From JANPPS01 sp965246835 (GTDB taxonomy: Bacteria > Pseudomonadota > Alphaproteobacteria > Acetobacterales > Acetobacteraceae), in contig CBDFFQ010000001.1 in the NCBI GenBank assembly GCA_965246835.1, forward strand, positions 1,550,001 through 1,614,000: 64,000 bases of DNA, read 5' to 3'. The notes beneath the pieces are model-generated. The model saw only the letters and a program-made list of their open reading frames with translations, made no database searches and was not told the DNA's origin. This document shows, piece by piece, positions 56,472-64,000 of this stretch. Made by a program: the position numbers and the translations under genes. Each line of letters opens with the position of its first letter. The first letter of the stretch is position 1.

Positions 56472-57527
56472 ATGTCCGCCACGCTAGCACCCGATCCCAC
56501 CCGGTATTTCGAGACGGTCACGGCCGGCGGCAGCCAGGCGGAGGCGATGCCGGTCTGCCTCTATCTGGAGGTGACCAACCGCTGCAACCTGCTGTGCGAG
56601 ACGTGTCCCCGCACGTTCGAGGCGCTGGAGCCGCCGGCGGATATGAGCATGGAGCTGTTCCGCCGCATCGTGGACCAGGTGCCGGATGTGCGGCGCGTGG
56701 TGCTGCATGGCGTGGGGGAGCCGATGCTGGTGAAGCATCTGCCGGAGATGATCCGGTATTTGAAGCAGCCTGGCCGTCAGACGCATGTGCTGTTCAACAC
56801 CAATGGCACGCTGCTGGCGCCGAAGAAGCATCGGGAGATCATCGATACCGGGCTCGATGAGCTGCGCGTGTCGTTGGATGCCGCGGAGGCTGCGACGTTC
56901 CTGAAGGTGCGCGGCAAGGATATGTTCGACCGCATCGTGCGGAATGTCGCGGCGTTCACCAATTTGCAGGCGGCGACCGGGGCGACCAAGCCGCTGGTGT
57001 CGTTGTGGCTGACGGGGTTGAAGGAGACGGTGGACCAGCTGCCGGAGTTCGTGCGGCTGGCGGCGCGGATCGGGGTGAAGGAGGTGCATCTGCAGCGCCT
57101 GGTGTTCGACGAGCAGGGGTTCGGGATGGCGCGGTCCGACAGCTCGTTGTTCGAGCAGACCCGGGCCGAGGAGGAGGCGGTGATCGCCGAGGCCGCGGCG
57201 ATCGGGCGGGAGCTGGGCGTGAAGCTCGATGCGTCCGGCGCCACGGAACCGGGGCTGAGCCTCAAGAAGGCGCAGGACGACAAGCCGTGGGCGACGTGCC
57301 GGCGGCCGTGGTCGTTGATGTATTTCACTGCGCATGGCCGGGCGCTGCCGTGCTGCATCGCGCCGTTTTCCGCGCGGGGGTATGAGAATTATACCCTGGG
57401 CGATGCGACGCAGGAGACGCTTCGGGAAATCTGGAACAGCCCGGCGTATCGTAATTTTCGAAGCGACCTCGTGGGCGAGACGCCGCCGAAGCCGTGCCAG
57501 GGGTGTGGGTTGCGGTGGAGCCTCTAG
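56472..57527 (+). CDS. Radical SAM/SPASM protein
   Basis: A 351-aa radical SAM enzyme. The 4Fe-4S cluster ligands are C38, C42 and C45 in TNRCNLLCETC. The SAM-binding GE motif is in GVGEPML. The C-terminal cysteines in TCRRPW, LPCCIAPF and PCQGCGLRW mark a SPASM-like domain with auxiliary clusters. The ATG at 56472 has AGGAG upstream; an in-frame ATG at 56448 overlaps the previous gene. SPASM enzymes modify peptides, sugars or cofactors. The protein is not ArsS-like. Its role among three transferases is unknown. Confidence 0.9.
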   Translation: MSATLAPDPTRYFETVTAGGSQAEAMPVCLYLEVTNRCNLLCETCPRTFEALEPPADMSMELFRRIVDQVPDVRRVVLHGVGEPMLVKHLPEMIRYLKQPGRQTHVLFNTNGTLLAPKKHREIIDTGLDELRVSLDAAEAATFLKVRGKDMFDRIVRNVAAFTNLQAATGATKPLVSLWLTGLKETVDQLPEFVRLAARIGVKEVHLQRLVFDEQGFGMARSDSSLFEQTRAEEEAVIAEAAAIGRELGVKLDASGATEPGLSLKKAQDDKPWATCRRPWSLMYFTAHGRALPCCIAPFSARGYENYTLGDATQETLREIWNSPAYRNFRSDLVGETPPKPCQGCGLRWSL

Positions 57528-57531
57528 CGAC

Positions 57532-58230
57532 GTGACGCTGCGCCGTGTCGCGGTCGTGATCCCCGTTTGGAACGAGGCGGCGGCGATCGGGGCGGTGGTG
57601 GCCGAAGTGCTGCGGGAGGGTGTGGGCCAGGTGATCGTGGCCGATGGTGGCAGCACGGATGGCACGCAGGCGGTGGCCGAGGCGGCGGGCGCCACCGTGC
57701 TGGCAGCGGGGCGCGGGTATGGCCGGGCGTGCTGGGAGGGGGCGCAGGCGGCGCAGCCCAGCTGCGATGTGGTGGCGTTCATGGATGGGGATGGCGCGGA
57801 TTGCGCGGACCAGCTGCCGCGCCTGGCTGGCCCGGTGCTGGATGGGAGCCAGGATTTCGTGATCGCGTCCCGCACGCGGGGCGTCCGGGCGCCGGGGTCG
57901 ATGAACTGGCACCAGGTGCTGGCCGGGGAGATGGCCGGGCGGCTGATGGGGGCGCTGTATGGCGTTCGCTACAGCGACATGTGCGCCTTCCGCGTGATCG
58001 GGCGGCCGGCGTTGCAGGCGCTCGGTATGACCGAGATGACGTATGGCTGGAATATCGAGATGCAGATGCTGGCGGCCCGGCGCCGGCTGCGCATCCTTGA
58101 GCTGCCGGTGCCGTATCGGTGCCGGGCGGGGGGCGAGTCCAAGGTGGCGGGATCGGTGCGGGGCACGCTGCGCGCGTCCAGCAAGATCGTCTCGACCTTT
58201 GCCCGGGTGGCGCTTAGGCCCTCGGTTTGA
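57532..58230 (+). CDS. Family 2 glycosyltransferase, polyprenyl-phosphate-sugar synthase-like
   Basis: A 232-aa GT2 enzyme from a GTG start four bases after the radical SAM stop. The fold is shown by VAVVIPVWNEAAAIG, VIVADGGSTDGTQAVAE and the metal-binding DGDGAD (Asp85, Asp87). The later FVIASRTRG and YGVRYSDMCAFRVIGR with GWNIEMQM are typical of dolichyl/polyprenyl-phosphate sugar synthases. No membrane segment follows, unlike many family members. It could supply the lipid-linked donor for the GT-C enzyme in the same operon. Confidence 0.88.
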   Translation: MTLRRVAVVIPVWNEAAAIGAVVAEVLREGVGQVIVADGGSTDGTQAVAEAAGATVLAAGRGYGRACWEGAQAAQPSCDVVAFMDGDGADCADQLPRLAGPVLDGSQDFVIASRTRGVRAPGSMNWHQVLAGEMAGRLMGALYGVRYSDMCAFRVIGRPALQALGMTEMTYGWNIEMQMLAARRRLRILELPVPYRCRAGGESKVAGSVRGTLRASSKIVSTFARVALRPSV

Positions 58231-58242
58231 CGGTGTTCCTTT

Positions 58243-58272
58243 CCGTCATTGCGAGCCGCTTCGCAATGACGG
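58243..58272. terminator. Short hairpin form of repeat family A
   Basis: CCGTCATTGCGA (58243-58254) pairs perfectly with TCGCAATGACGG (58261-58272) across a 6-base loop. It sits between the convergent GT2 and mucR genes and can terminate either transcript. The arms are the outer part of the family A repeat, as if its centre had been deleted. Confidence 0.75.
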
Positions 58273-58281
58273 TGGTGAGCG

Positions 58282-58746
58282 TCAGACCGGGTTCTTGCGC
58301 GGGCGGCCGCGGGGCTTGGGCGGCGTGGCGGGGGGAGAGGCGGGCTTGCGGCCCAGGCCGATCTGCTTGGCCAGGACCGAGCGACGCTCCGCATATTCCG
58401 GGGCGACCATCGGGTAATCGGACGGTAGGCCCCAGCGCTCCCGGTATTGGGCGGGGGTCAGGTTGTAGCGGGTCATCAAGTAGCGGCGCAGCATCTTCAC
58501 CTTCGCGCCGTCTTCCAGACAGACGATGTGGTCAGGAAACACCGAGCGGCGGATCGGCACGGCCGGCTGCGGCCGTTCTGCCACGACCGTGACAGGCTGA
58601 CCGACGCCCGCAAGTGCTGCATGCACGCTGCGGATCAAGGCCGGCAGCGCATCCGGCGGGACGGCATTTTTCGAGACATGGGCCGACACGATCTGTGCCG
58701 AGAGGCGCAGTAGGTCGGCGGCGGCGGACGGTGAAGTTTCGGACAT
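58282..58746 (-). CDS. MucR/Ros-family regulator lacking the zinc histidines
   Basis: A 154-aa regulator. The conserved core CLEDGAKVKMLRRYLMTRYN followed by LTPAQYRERWGLPSDYPMVA identifies the MucR/Ros family. The two histidines that bind zinc in Ros are Tyr and Arg here (RRYLMTRY), so it is probably a zinc-independent member, as known for some Mesorhizobium homologues. The tail KPRGRPRKNPV contains an AT-hook-like RGRPRK. MucR proteins silence AT-rich and horizontally acquired genes and often repress themselves. A TGCATGCA palindrome (58783-58790) lies 37 bases upstream of the start. Confidence 0.88.
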   Translation of the reverse strand: MSETSPSAAADLLRLSAQIVSAHVSKNAVPPDALPALIRSVHAALAGVGQPVTVVAERPQPAVPIRRSVFPDHIVCLEDGAKVKMLRRYLMTRYNLTPAQYRERWGLPSDYPMVAPEYAERRSVLAKQIGLGRKPASPPATPPKPRGRPRKNPV

Positions 58747-58960
58747 GTTCAATTGCTCTCGCGGCGTTGCTGACCCGCATCCTGCATGCAAACCGCAAAA
58801 GCCGGGTTTCTGCAAGGGGAGACTTGCAGCGTGGGTTCCGATTCCTGCATTTAATTGGGTGGCGGGGTGGCTCCGAGGTCATTTCACCTGAACCGGCCCC
58901 TACGTACGCTGTCAGGCGCTGCGTCAGTTCGCGCTCCCCGCCCGCATGCCGGCGTGAGCG

Positions 58961-60676
58961 CTACCGGATCGCCAGCAGGCCCAGCACGGCCGTGCCGAGC
59001 AGGAGGGACAGGGCTTTCCAGAACAGCACGGGGTCCCGCTCCACCCAGGGCGTGCGCCGGGCCACCAGATCCGGGTTCGGGACGCGCAGGTCCTGCATGA
59101 ATTCCGAGCCGACCGCATAGCGCTTCCCGGGCGCGGGGTGCACGGCCCGGCGCAGCGCCGCATCCACCCAGGGCGGCAGATCGGGCCGGCGGTCCCGGGC
59201 GGGGCGGTAGTGCAGGCGGCGCAGCTGCGCCCGGGTCTGCAAGCGCGGGGCGTCGGCGCCATACGGCAGGGCACCGGTCAGCATCTGGTAGGCGATCACG
59301 CCCAGGGAATACAGGTCCGAGCCCTCGGTCGCGTCCTCGCCCAGCAGGCATTCCGGCGCGGTGAACTGGGCGGTGCCGAGCCGCTCCTGCGCGGGGTCGC
59401 CGGGCCGCATCTCCGTCACGCCGGCGACCTTGGTGGAGCCCAAATCGATGATCGTGACCGTGCCGGCCGCATCGATCATGACGTTTTCCGGCCGGAGGTC
59501 CTGGTGCACCATGTCCCGGCGATGAAAGGCGAGCAATCCGCGGGCGACCTGCTCGACGATGCCGCGCACGGCCTCCAGCGACGGCGATGGATGGTCCCGC
59601 ATCCACTGCGCCAGGGTCTGCCCCTCGATGTAGTCGAGCACGAGGTAGAGGTGGGTGCGCCGCCCGGTCGGCGGGTGGGCGCGGACGACGTGCGGGCTCG
59701 TGATGCGGCGGGCGATCCACTCCTCCATCCGGAACCGCTTCAGGGCGGCGGCGTCGGCACCGAGGTCGATCGAGGGCGCCTTCAGCACCGCGAGCGCGCC
59801 GCCGGCGTCGGCCACGAGGTGGAGATGGCTGCGGTGGCTGCGATGCAGCGTGCGCAGGACGCGGTAGCCGTCCAGCGAGCCGCCGGGTTCGAGGGGCGGG
59901 GCGGGCGGCAGGTCGGGCTGCTCCAGCAGGTCGGTCGCGTCACCGAGCGGGACGGCATCGATGCGCACGATCTGGATCGTGAGGTTGTCGGGGCTGCCGG
60001 CGGCAAAGGCCTCATCGACCAGCAGGCGGGCGGCATGGTCCAGATCATCCGGGGTGGCGGCGATCTGGGCGGCGATGCGCTCGGGCGGCAGGTGGTCGTG
60101 CACCCCGTCCGTGGTGAGCACGAAGACGTCGCCGGGTTCGATCGGGAGGGTGTGGTAGTCGAGCTCGGCATGCGCGGTGATGCCGAGGGCGCGGCCGAGA
60201 TAGGAGCGGCCGGCGCCCTCCATCACGCGATGATCGGCCGTGATCTGCTCGAGCGTGCGGCCGCTCACGCGATGGATGCGGCTGTCGCCGATGTGGAAGA
60301 TGTGCGCGAGCCCGGCCTTCAGGATCAGCAGGCTGAGCGTGCAGACATAGCCGCGGTCGGGGTCGTAGCGGTGGGGGCCGCGGCGGGTCTTGGCATAGAG
60401 CCAGGAGTTGATGGCGGCGATCACGCGCTGGGCGGAGGTCTTTACCGACCAGGAATCGGACGTGCAGTAATAGTCGGTGAGGAAGCTGCGCACGACGGCG
60501 CTGCTGGCCTCCCCGCTCACGTCGCTACTGCTGATGCCGTCGGCCAGCGCGACCGCGATGCCCTTCAGGCTGAGCGCCGGTTCCGTGGGGATGAGGGCGC
60601 CGTAGAAATCCTGGTTGCCGGGCTTGCGACCCTGGCTCGAGTGCTGCCCGATCGTGACCGCGAGACGCGGGGCCAA
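58961..60676 (-). CDS. PP2C phosphatase-Ser/Thr kinase fusion
   Basis: A 571-aa protein starting with TTG. Residues 1-235 are a PP2C phosphatase: QDFYGALI, VALADGISSSD, FHIGDSRIHR, VLTTDGVHDHL and GSPDNLTIQIV. Residues about 265-540 are a Hanks-type kinase with ATP lysine in ALAVLKAP, catalytic loop VHQDLRPENVMI (HQD in place of HRD), IIDLGST in place of DFG, and TAPE. A C-terminal hydrophobic helix (KALSLLLGTAVLGLLAI) anchors it in the membrane. The gene begins six bases after the formate/nitrite channel gene. Such fusions are often next to nitrate/nitrite assimilation genes and may control transport by phosphorylation. Confidence 0.92.
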   Translation of the reverse strand: MAPRLAVTIGQHSSQGRKPGNQDFYGALIPTEPALSLKGIAVALADGISSSDVSGEASSAVVRSFLTDYYCTSDSWSVKTSAQRVIAAINSWLYAKTRRGPHRYDPDRGYVCTLSLLILKAGLAHIFHIGDSRIHRVSGRTLEQITADHRVMEGAGRSYLGRALGITAHAELDYHTLPIEPGDVFVLTTDGVHDHLPPERIAAQIAATPDDLDHAARLLVDEAFAAGSPDNLTIQIVRIDAVPLGDATDLLEQPDLPPAPPLEPGGSLDGYRVLRTLHRSHRSHLHLVADAGGALAVLKAPSIDLGADAAALKRFRMEEWIARRITSPHVVRAHPPTGRRTHLYLVLDYIEGQTLAQWMRDHPSPSLEAVRGIVEQVARGLLAFHRRDMVHQDLRPENVMIDAAGTVTIIDLGSTKVAGVTEMRPGDPAQERLGTAQFTAPECLLGEDATEGSDLYSLGVIAYQMLTGALPYGADAPRLQTRAQLRRLHYRPARDRRPDLPPWVDAALRRAVHPAPGKRYAVGSEFMQDLRVPNPDLVARRTPWVERDPVLFWKALSLLLGTAVLGLLAIR

Positions 60677-60682
60677 TTGGGT

Positions 60683-61501
60683 CTACGCGACGGGACGCCC
60701 CACGCGGGTCCCGGTGCGCAGGTGGGTGGAATAGAGGGTGAGACCGGTGAAGGCGAGGCCGCCGACGAGGTTGCCCAGCACGGTCGGGATCTCATTCCAG
60801 ATCAGGTAGTCCATGATCGAATACTTGCCGCCCATCAGCAGGCCGGAGGGGAACAGGAACATGTTGACCACCGAATGCTCGAACGTCATGGCGAAGAATA
60901 CCATGATCGGCATCCACATCGCGATCACCTTGCCGCTGACGGTGGTGGAGATCATGGCGCCGACCACCCCGGTGGAGACCATCCAGTTGCACAGCATGCC
61001 GCGGATGAACAGGGTGAGCATGCCGGCGGCGCCATACTTGGCATAGCCGAGGGTCCGCGCCTCGCCGATGCCGGCGATCATGGTGCCCACGCGGTCCGGT
61101 GGGGTGGAGAAGCCGAAGGTGAACACGATCGCCATCATCAGCGCCACCGTGAACGCCCCGGCGAAATTGCCGATGAACACGAGGCCCCAGTTGCGCAACA
61201 CGCCGCCGATGGTAACGCCGGGCCGCCGGTCGATCAACGCCAGCGGTGCCAGCACGAACACGCCGGTCAGCAGGTCGAACCCCAGGAGATACAGCATGCA
61301 GAACCCGACCGGGAACAGGATGGCGCCGATGATGGGGAACCCGGTCTGCACCGTGACCGTCACCGCGAACACCGCCGCCAGCGCCAGGATCGCCCCGGCC
61401 ATGTAGGCACGGATCAGCGTGTCCCGCGTCGACATGAACACCTTGGCCTCGCCGGCATCGACCATCTTGGCGACGAATTCCTGGGGAGCGAGGTAGGCCA
61501 T
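60683..61501 (-). CDS. Formate/nitrite transporter (FocA/NirC family)
   Basis: A 272-aa membrane channel with six predicted helices, acting as a pentamer. Family features are the N-terminal PQEFVAKMVDAGEAKV and the later GMLCNWMVSTGVVGAM, which contains the N-x-x-V-type pore motif, and MTFEHSVVNMFLFPSGLL, with the pore His in FEHSVVNM. The ATG at 61501 has AGGA upstream. It is cotranscribed with the phosphatase-kinase. Formate would fit the formaldehyde oxidation genes elsewhere in the window; nitrite fits the kinase linkage. Confidence 0.92.
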   Translation of the reverse strand: MAYLAPQEFVAKMVDAGEAKVFMSTRDTLIRAYMAGAILALAAVFAVTVTVQTGFPIIGAILFPVGFCMLYLLGFDLLTGVFVLAPLALIDRRPGVTIGGVLRNWGLVFIGNFAGAFTVALMMAIVFTFGFSTPPDRVGTMIAGIGEARTLGYAKYGAAGMLTLFIRGMLCNWMVSTGVVGAMISTTVSGKVIAMWMPIMVFFAMTFEHSVVNMFLFPSGLLMGGKYSIMDYLIWNEIPTVLGNLVGGLAFTGLTLYSTHLRTGTRVGRPVA

Positions 61502-61579
61502 GCCGAGTATCCTTTGGAGGCAAAGAGGACCCTGTAGGCGCAGGCCAGGGCGGCGGCAATCGGGGTTCTGCACCAATCA

Positions 61580-61605
61580 TGGGCTGTTCGGAGCATCACA
61601 GCCCA
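61580..61605. promoter_or_regulatory. Inverted repeat between the formate/nitrite channel gene and pobA
   Basis: TGGGCTGT (61580-61587) and ACAGCCCA (61598-61605) form a perfect 8-bp inverted repeat with a 10-base spacer. It lies in the 228-base divergent gap and could bind a regulator of either gene. No pobR gene is present in the window. Confidence 0.35.
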
Positions 61606-61729
61606 ATTGCCGGGCAGCCCGGATCCAAACGACTAGAACGAGAGCAAATCCGGTCCGGGCATAGCGCGCATCGACATCTCTGGTCGAGGCGTTACATACG
61701 CAGGGAGACCAGGGGGCGCGGCCATATCG

Positions 61730-62911
61730 ATGAAAACGCAGATCGGGATCATCGGCGCCGGGCCAGCCGGGCTGTTCCTGGCGCATCTTCTGCATCGCGC
61801 GGGGATCACGGCCGTGAACCTCGAGGCACGCAGCCGCCAGGTGGTGGAAGAGACGTTGCGTGCCGGGGTGCTCGAACATTGGCTGGTGGAGTTGATGCGC
61901 GAATTGGGCATCGGCGCGCGCGTGGTGGCGGAGGGGCACTACCATGACGGCATCACCCTGCAATGGAGCGGCATCCGGCATCACGTCGATATCAAGGAGC
62001 TGACGGGCGGCAAGGATGTCTGCGTCTATCCGCAGCACGAGGTGCTGCGGGACCTGGTGGCCGGGCGGCTGGCGCAGGGTGGGGAGATCGTGTTTGACGT
62101 GACCGCCACCGCGATCCGGGGCGTGGATACGGACACGCCGTCCATCGCGTTCCGGCGCGAGGGCGGCGCCGAGGAGGTGCTGCACTGCGATTACGTGGTG
62201 GCGGCGGACGGTTTCCATGGGCCTGGACGGCAGGCCATTCCGCGGTCGCTGCGCACGGAATACCAGAAGGTGTATCCGTTCGCCTGGCTCGGCATCCTCG
62301 CGCGGGCGCCGCTGTCGTGGCACGAGCTGATCTATGCCAACCAGGGGGACGGCTTCGCGCTGCTGAGCACCCGCTCGCCGGAAATACAGCGCATGTATGT
62401 GCAATGCGACCCGGCCGATACGCTCGATCAGTGGTCCGACAGGCGTGTTTGGGACGAACTCCACACGCGGCTCGGCAGCGGGGATGGCTGGGTGCTGCAG
62501 GAAGGAGAGATCTTTCAGAAGAACATCGTGAAGCTGCGCTCGTTCGTGTGCGATCCGATGCAGTACGGACGGTTGTTCCTGGCGGGGGACGCCGCGCATA
62601 TCGTGCCGCCGACGGGGGCCAAGGGGCTCAATCTGGCGGTGGCGGACGTGCTGATCCTGTCGCGGGCGTTGGAGGCGCGGTATCGCCGCAACCATCAGGA
62701 GGCGCTGGACCGGTATAGCGAGACCTGCCTGCGCCGGATCTGGAAGGGCGAACGGTTCAGCTGGTATATGACGACGATGCTGCACCGGAACCCGGAGGAG
62801 ACGGATTTCGAGCGGCGGATCCATTTGGCGGACCTGGATCTGGTGCGGACGTCCCGGGCCTCGGCGGTGTCGTTGGCGGAGAATTATGTGGGACTGCCGT
62901 TCGATAGCTGA
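61730..62911 (+). CDS. pobA: 4-hydroxybenzoate 3-monooxygenase
   Basis: FAD enzyme of 393 aa that converts 4-hydroxybenzoate to protocatechuate with NADPH and oxygen. The FAD-binding fingerprint is IGIIGAGPAGLFLAHLL at the N-terminus; the second FAD site is LFLAGDAAHIVPPTGAKGLN. VAADGFHGPGR is the DG motif. Length and sequence are typical of PobA. The usual AraC or IclR-type PobR gene is not adjacent, and no protocatechuate ring-cleavage genes are in the window. It is followed by a 135-bp tandem repeat. Confidence 0.96.
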   Translation: MKTQIGIIGAGPAGLFLAHLLHRAGITAVNLEARSRQVVEETLRAGVLEHWLVELMRELGIGARVVAEGHYHDGITLQWSGIRHHVDIKELTGGKDVCVYPQHEVLRDLVAGRLAQGGEIVFDVTATAIRGVDTDTPSIAFRREGGAEEVLHCDYVVAADGFHGPGRQAIPRSLRTEYQKVYPFAWLGILARAPLSWHELIYANQGDGFALLSTRSPEIQRMYVQCDPADTLDQWSDRRVWDELHTRLGSGDGWVLQEGEIFQKNIVKLRSFVCDPMQYGRLFLAGDAAHIVPPTGAKGLNLAVADVLILSRALEARYRRNHQEALDRYSETCLRRIWKGERFSWYMTTMLHRNPEETDFERRIHLADLDLVRTSRASAVSLAENYVGLPFDS

Positions 62912-62943
62912 GAGCCTCGTTTACGCCACCCCGGGCTTCACTC

Positions 62944-63213
62944 GGGGTCCCGCTTTCACCGTCGCCCAGCCTCGAAGAAGCGGGATCCCGGGTCGAGCCC
63001 GGGATGACGGATTAGGGGGTGGTCATCGACGCCGAGAGCCTGTCGGATCCGCGCTTTCGTCGCCTTGGGCTTGGACCCGGGGTCCCGCTTTCACCGTCGC
63101 CCAGCCTCGACGAAGCGGGATCCCGGGTCGAGCCCGGGATGACGGATTAGGGGGTGGTCATCGACGCCGAGAGCCTGTCGGATCCGCGCTTTCGGTGCCT
63201 CGGGCTTGACCCG
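62944..63213. repeat. 135-bp tandem duplication carrying family B inverted repeats
   Basis: Two copies with a 135-base period; for example GGGGTCCCGC recurs at 62944 and 63079, and TGTCGGATCC at 63041 and 63176. Each copy contains the family B arms (CCCGGGGTCCCGC and GCGGGATCCCGGG). The repeat fills most of the 322-base gap between pobA and the permease gene; no gene was seen there. Confidence 0.9.
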
Positions 63214-63233
63214 GAATGACGGGTCAGGGCGGT

Positions 63234-64000
63234 TCAGACCGCCGAAAGCCGCACCGGCCGGTCCTCGATGCGGAGGCGGCGGCGGAGGGCGCGGGAGGCG
63301 GCGTCGATCGTGATGGAGAGCGCGCCGGTGGCGACGATCAGCACCAAGGCGGTGTCGAGCCGCAGCTCCTGGATGGCGGCGTCCACGTGGAAGCCCAGCG
63401 TGCGCACGCCCAAGATACCGAAGATGGCGCTCTCGCGCACCACGATCTCCCAGCGATACAGGACATAGGCCAGGAACTGGCCATAGAGCCGGGGCACGAT
63501 CTCGTAACCATAAAGGTCGAGCCCGCGCGGTGCGTCGGGGCGCAGCGTCACGCCATCGGCCTGGCGGCCCATGAGGAAGGCGAGGATGCCGCCATTATGC
63601 AGCGCAAGCGCGATGATGGCCGGCAGCATCGAGGGGCCGAGCACCAGCAGCAGCACATAGGCCGCACAATATTCCGGGGTGGATCTGATGACGATCAGCA
63701 GCGCCCGCCCGAATGGCCGACCGAATGCGCCGGTGAAGTGGCGGGACGTCAGCGGGAACAGCGCGAGCCCGATCGCCGCCATGCCGACCATGGCGATCTG
63801 CGATACGATCAGGGTGTTGGCGATGCCGGGCAGGATTTGGTCGCGCAGGATCGTGCCGAACCACGGCGCCATCCCCGCCCAACCGGTGCCGCTGCCTCGC
63901 AGTGGCCTCGGCACGATATCCTGCCCGAAGAAACGGGCCAGGGCCTCAAGCACCGAGCCGCCCTGGACCGGGGGCGCCAGCCAGGCCAGCGCCACGGCCG
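63234..64000 (-). CDS. Phosphonate-type ABC permease (PhnE-like), 5' end outside the window
   Basis: At least 253 aa of an ABC import permease; the frame is still open at the right edge, so the true start is beyond it. The EAA-type loop and following region YRWEIVVRESAIFGILGVRT are characteristic of PhnE-type permeases. RALLIVIRSTPEYCAAYVLL is also conserved in that family. Phosphonate or phosphite is the usual substrate, but PhnE relatives also transport other oxyanions. The C-terminus (RIEDRPVRLSAV) is intact. Confidence 0.82.
   Translation of the reverse strand, partial: AVALAWLAPPVQGGSVLEALARFFGQDIVPRPLRGSGTGWAGMAPWFGTILRDQILPGIANTLIVSQIAMVGMAAIGLALFPLTSRHFTGAFGRPFGRALLIVIRSTPEYCAAYVLLLVLGPSMLPAIIALALHNGGILAFLMGRQADGVTLRPDAPRGLDLYGYEIVPRLYGQFLAYVLYRWEIVVRESAIFGILGVRTLGFHVDAAIQELRLDTALVLIVATGALSITIDAASRALRRRLRIEDRPVRLSAV

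Noticed and set aside
54387..58230. Arsenosugar biosynthesis cluster
   Set aside because: The first transferase belongs to a family named from such clusters, but no ArsM is present and the radical SAM protein is of SPASM rather than ArsS type.
62886..63209. Open frame with a repeated peptide after pobA
   Set aside because: Its periodic sequence is only the translation of the 135-bp tandem repeat; there is no ribosome site or domain.

Overview
The window is very GC-rich and densely coding, with many 4-base ATGA/GTGA gene overlaps. The gene families suggest an alphaproteobacterium, most likely Rhodospirillales and probably Acetobacteraceae: a leuS-lptE-holA block, a MucR-family regulator, Gfa plus S-formylglutathione hydrolase, and a PaoABC-type aldehyde oxidoreductase. 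This assignment comes from gene content only. No rRNA, tRNA, CRISPR array, prophage or complete insertion sequence was seen.

Layout. 1-10.5 kb: housekeeping block (end of a DUF3576 protein, leuS, lptE, holA), a PAS-GGDEF diguanylate cyclase, a lytic transglycosylase and a SWIM/SNF2 helicase. 10.5-12 kb: a small protein and a low-GC HNH endonuclease. 12.1-21.3 kb: a C1/alcohol-oxidation island. Its minus-strand operon encodes a cytochrome c, an ABC substrate-binding protein, a YVTN beta-propeller, an ABC ATPase, an ABC permease and an exported protein. Its plus-strand operon encodes an EthD-like protein, S-formylglutathione hydrolase, a small secreted protein, a TonB receptor and Gfa. The content matches PQQ-alcohol-dehydrogenase-associated ABC systems and the Lut/Ped lanthanide-uptake systems. 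21.4-26.7 kb: a PEP-CTERM protein, then a TetR gene divergent from a molybdenum aldehyde oxidoreductase operon. 26.7-30.8 kb: a PIN/RHH toxin-antitoxin pair, a GNAT-amidotransferase-MBL mini-operon and selD.

30.9-42 kb: a taurine/nitrate-type ABC importer with two permeases and a class III aminotransferase, divergent from a dipeptide-type ABC importer that ends in an acyl-CoA dehydrogenase-like flavoprotein. 42-52.5 kb: a sugar-acid catabolic locus. The minus strand carries a sugar ABC importer, KDG kinase and KDPG aldolase; a GntR regulator lies between; the plus strand carries an enolase-superfamily dehydratase, an SDR and an Asp/Glu racemase. A matching GTGA-N4-TCAC-like site lies before both arms. 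52.5-58.2 kb: a MsrP-like Mo enzyme with cytochrome b561, a PRC-barrel-like protein, and a four-gene glycosyltransferase/radical-SAM operon of unknown product. 58.3-64 kb: MucR, a PP2C/kinase fusion with a formate/nitrite channel, pobA, a 135-bp tandem repeat and a truncated phosphonate-type permease gene.

Two families of dispersed GC-rich inverted repeats lie between genes and in places supply the stop or start codon of a neighbour. The G-versus-C bias of the plus strand changes sign near 48.9 kb whatever the gene direction, as expected at a replication origin or a rearrangement boundary.
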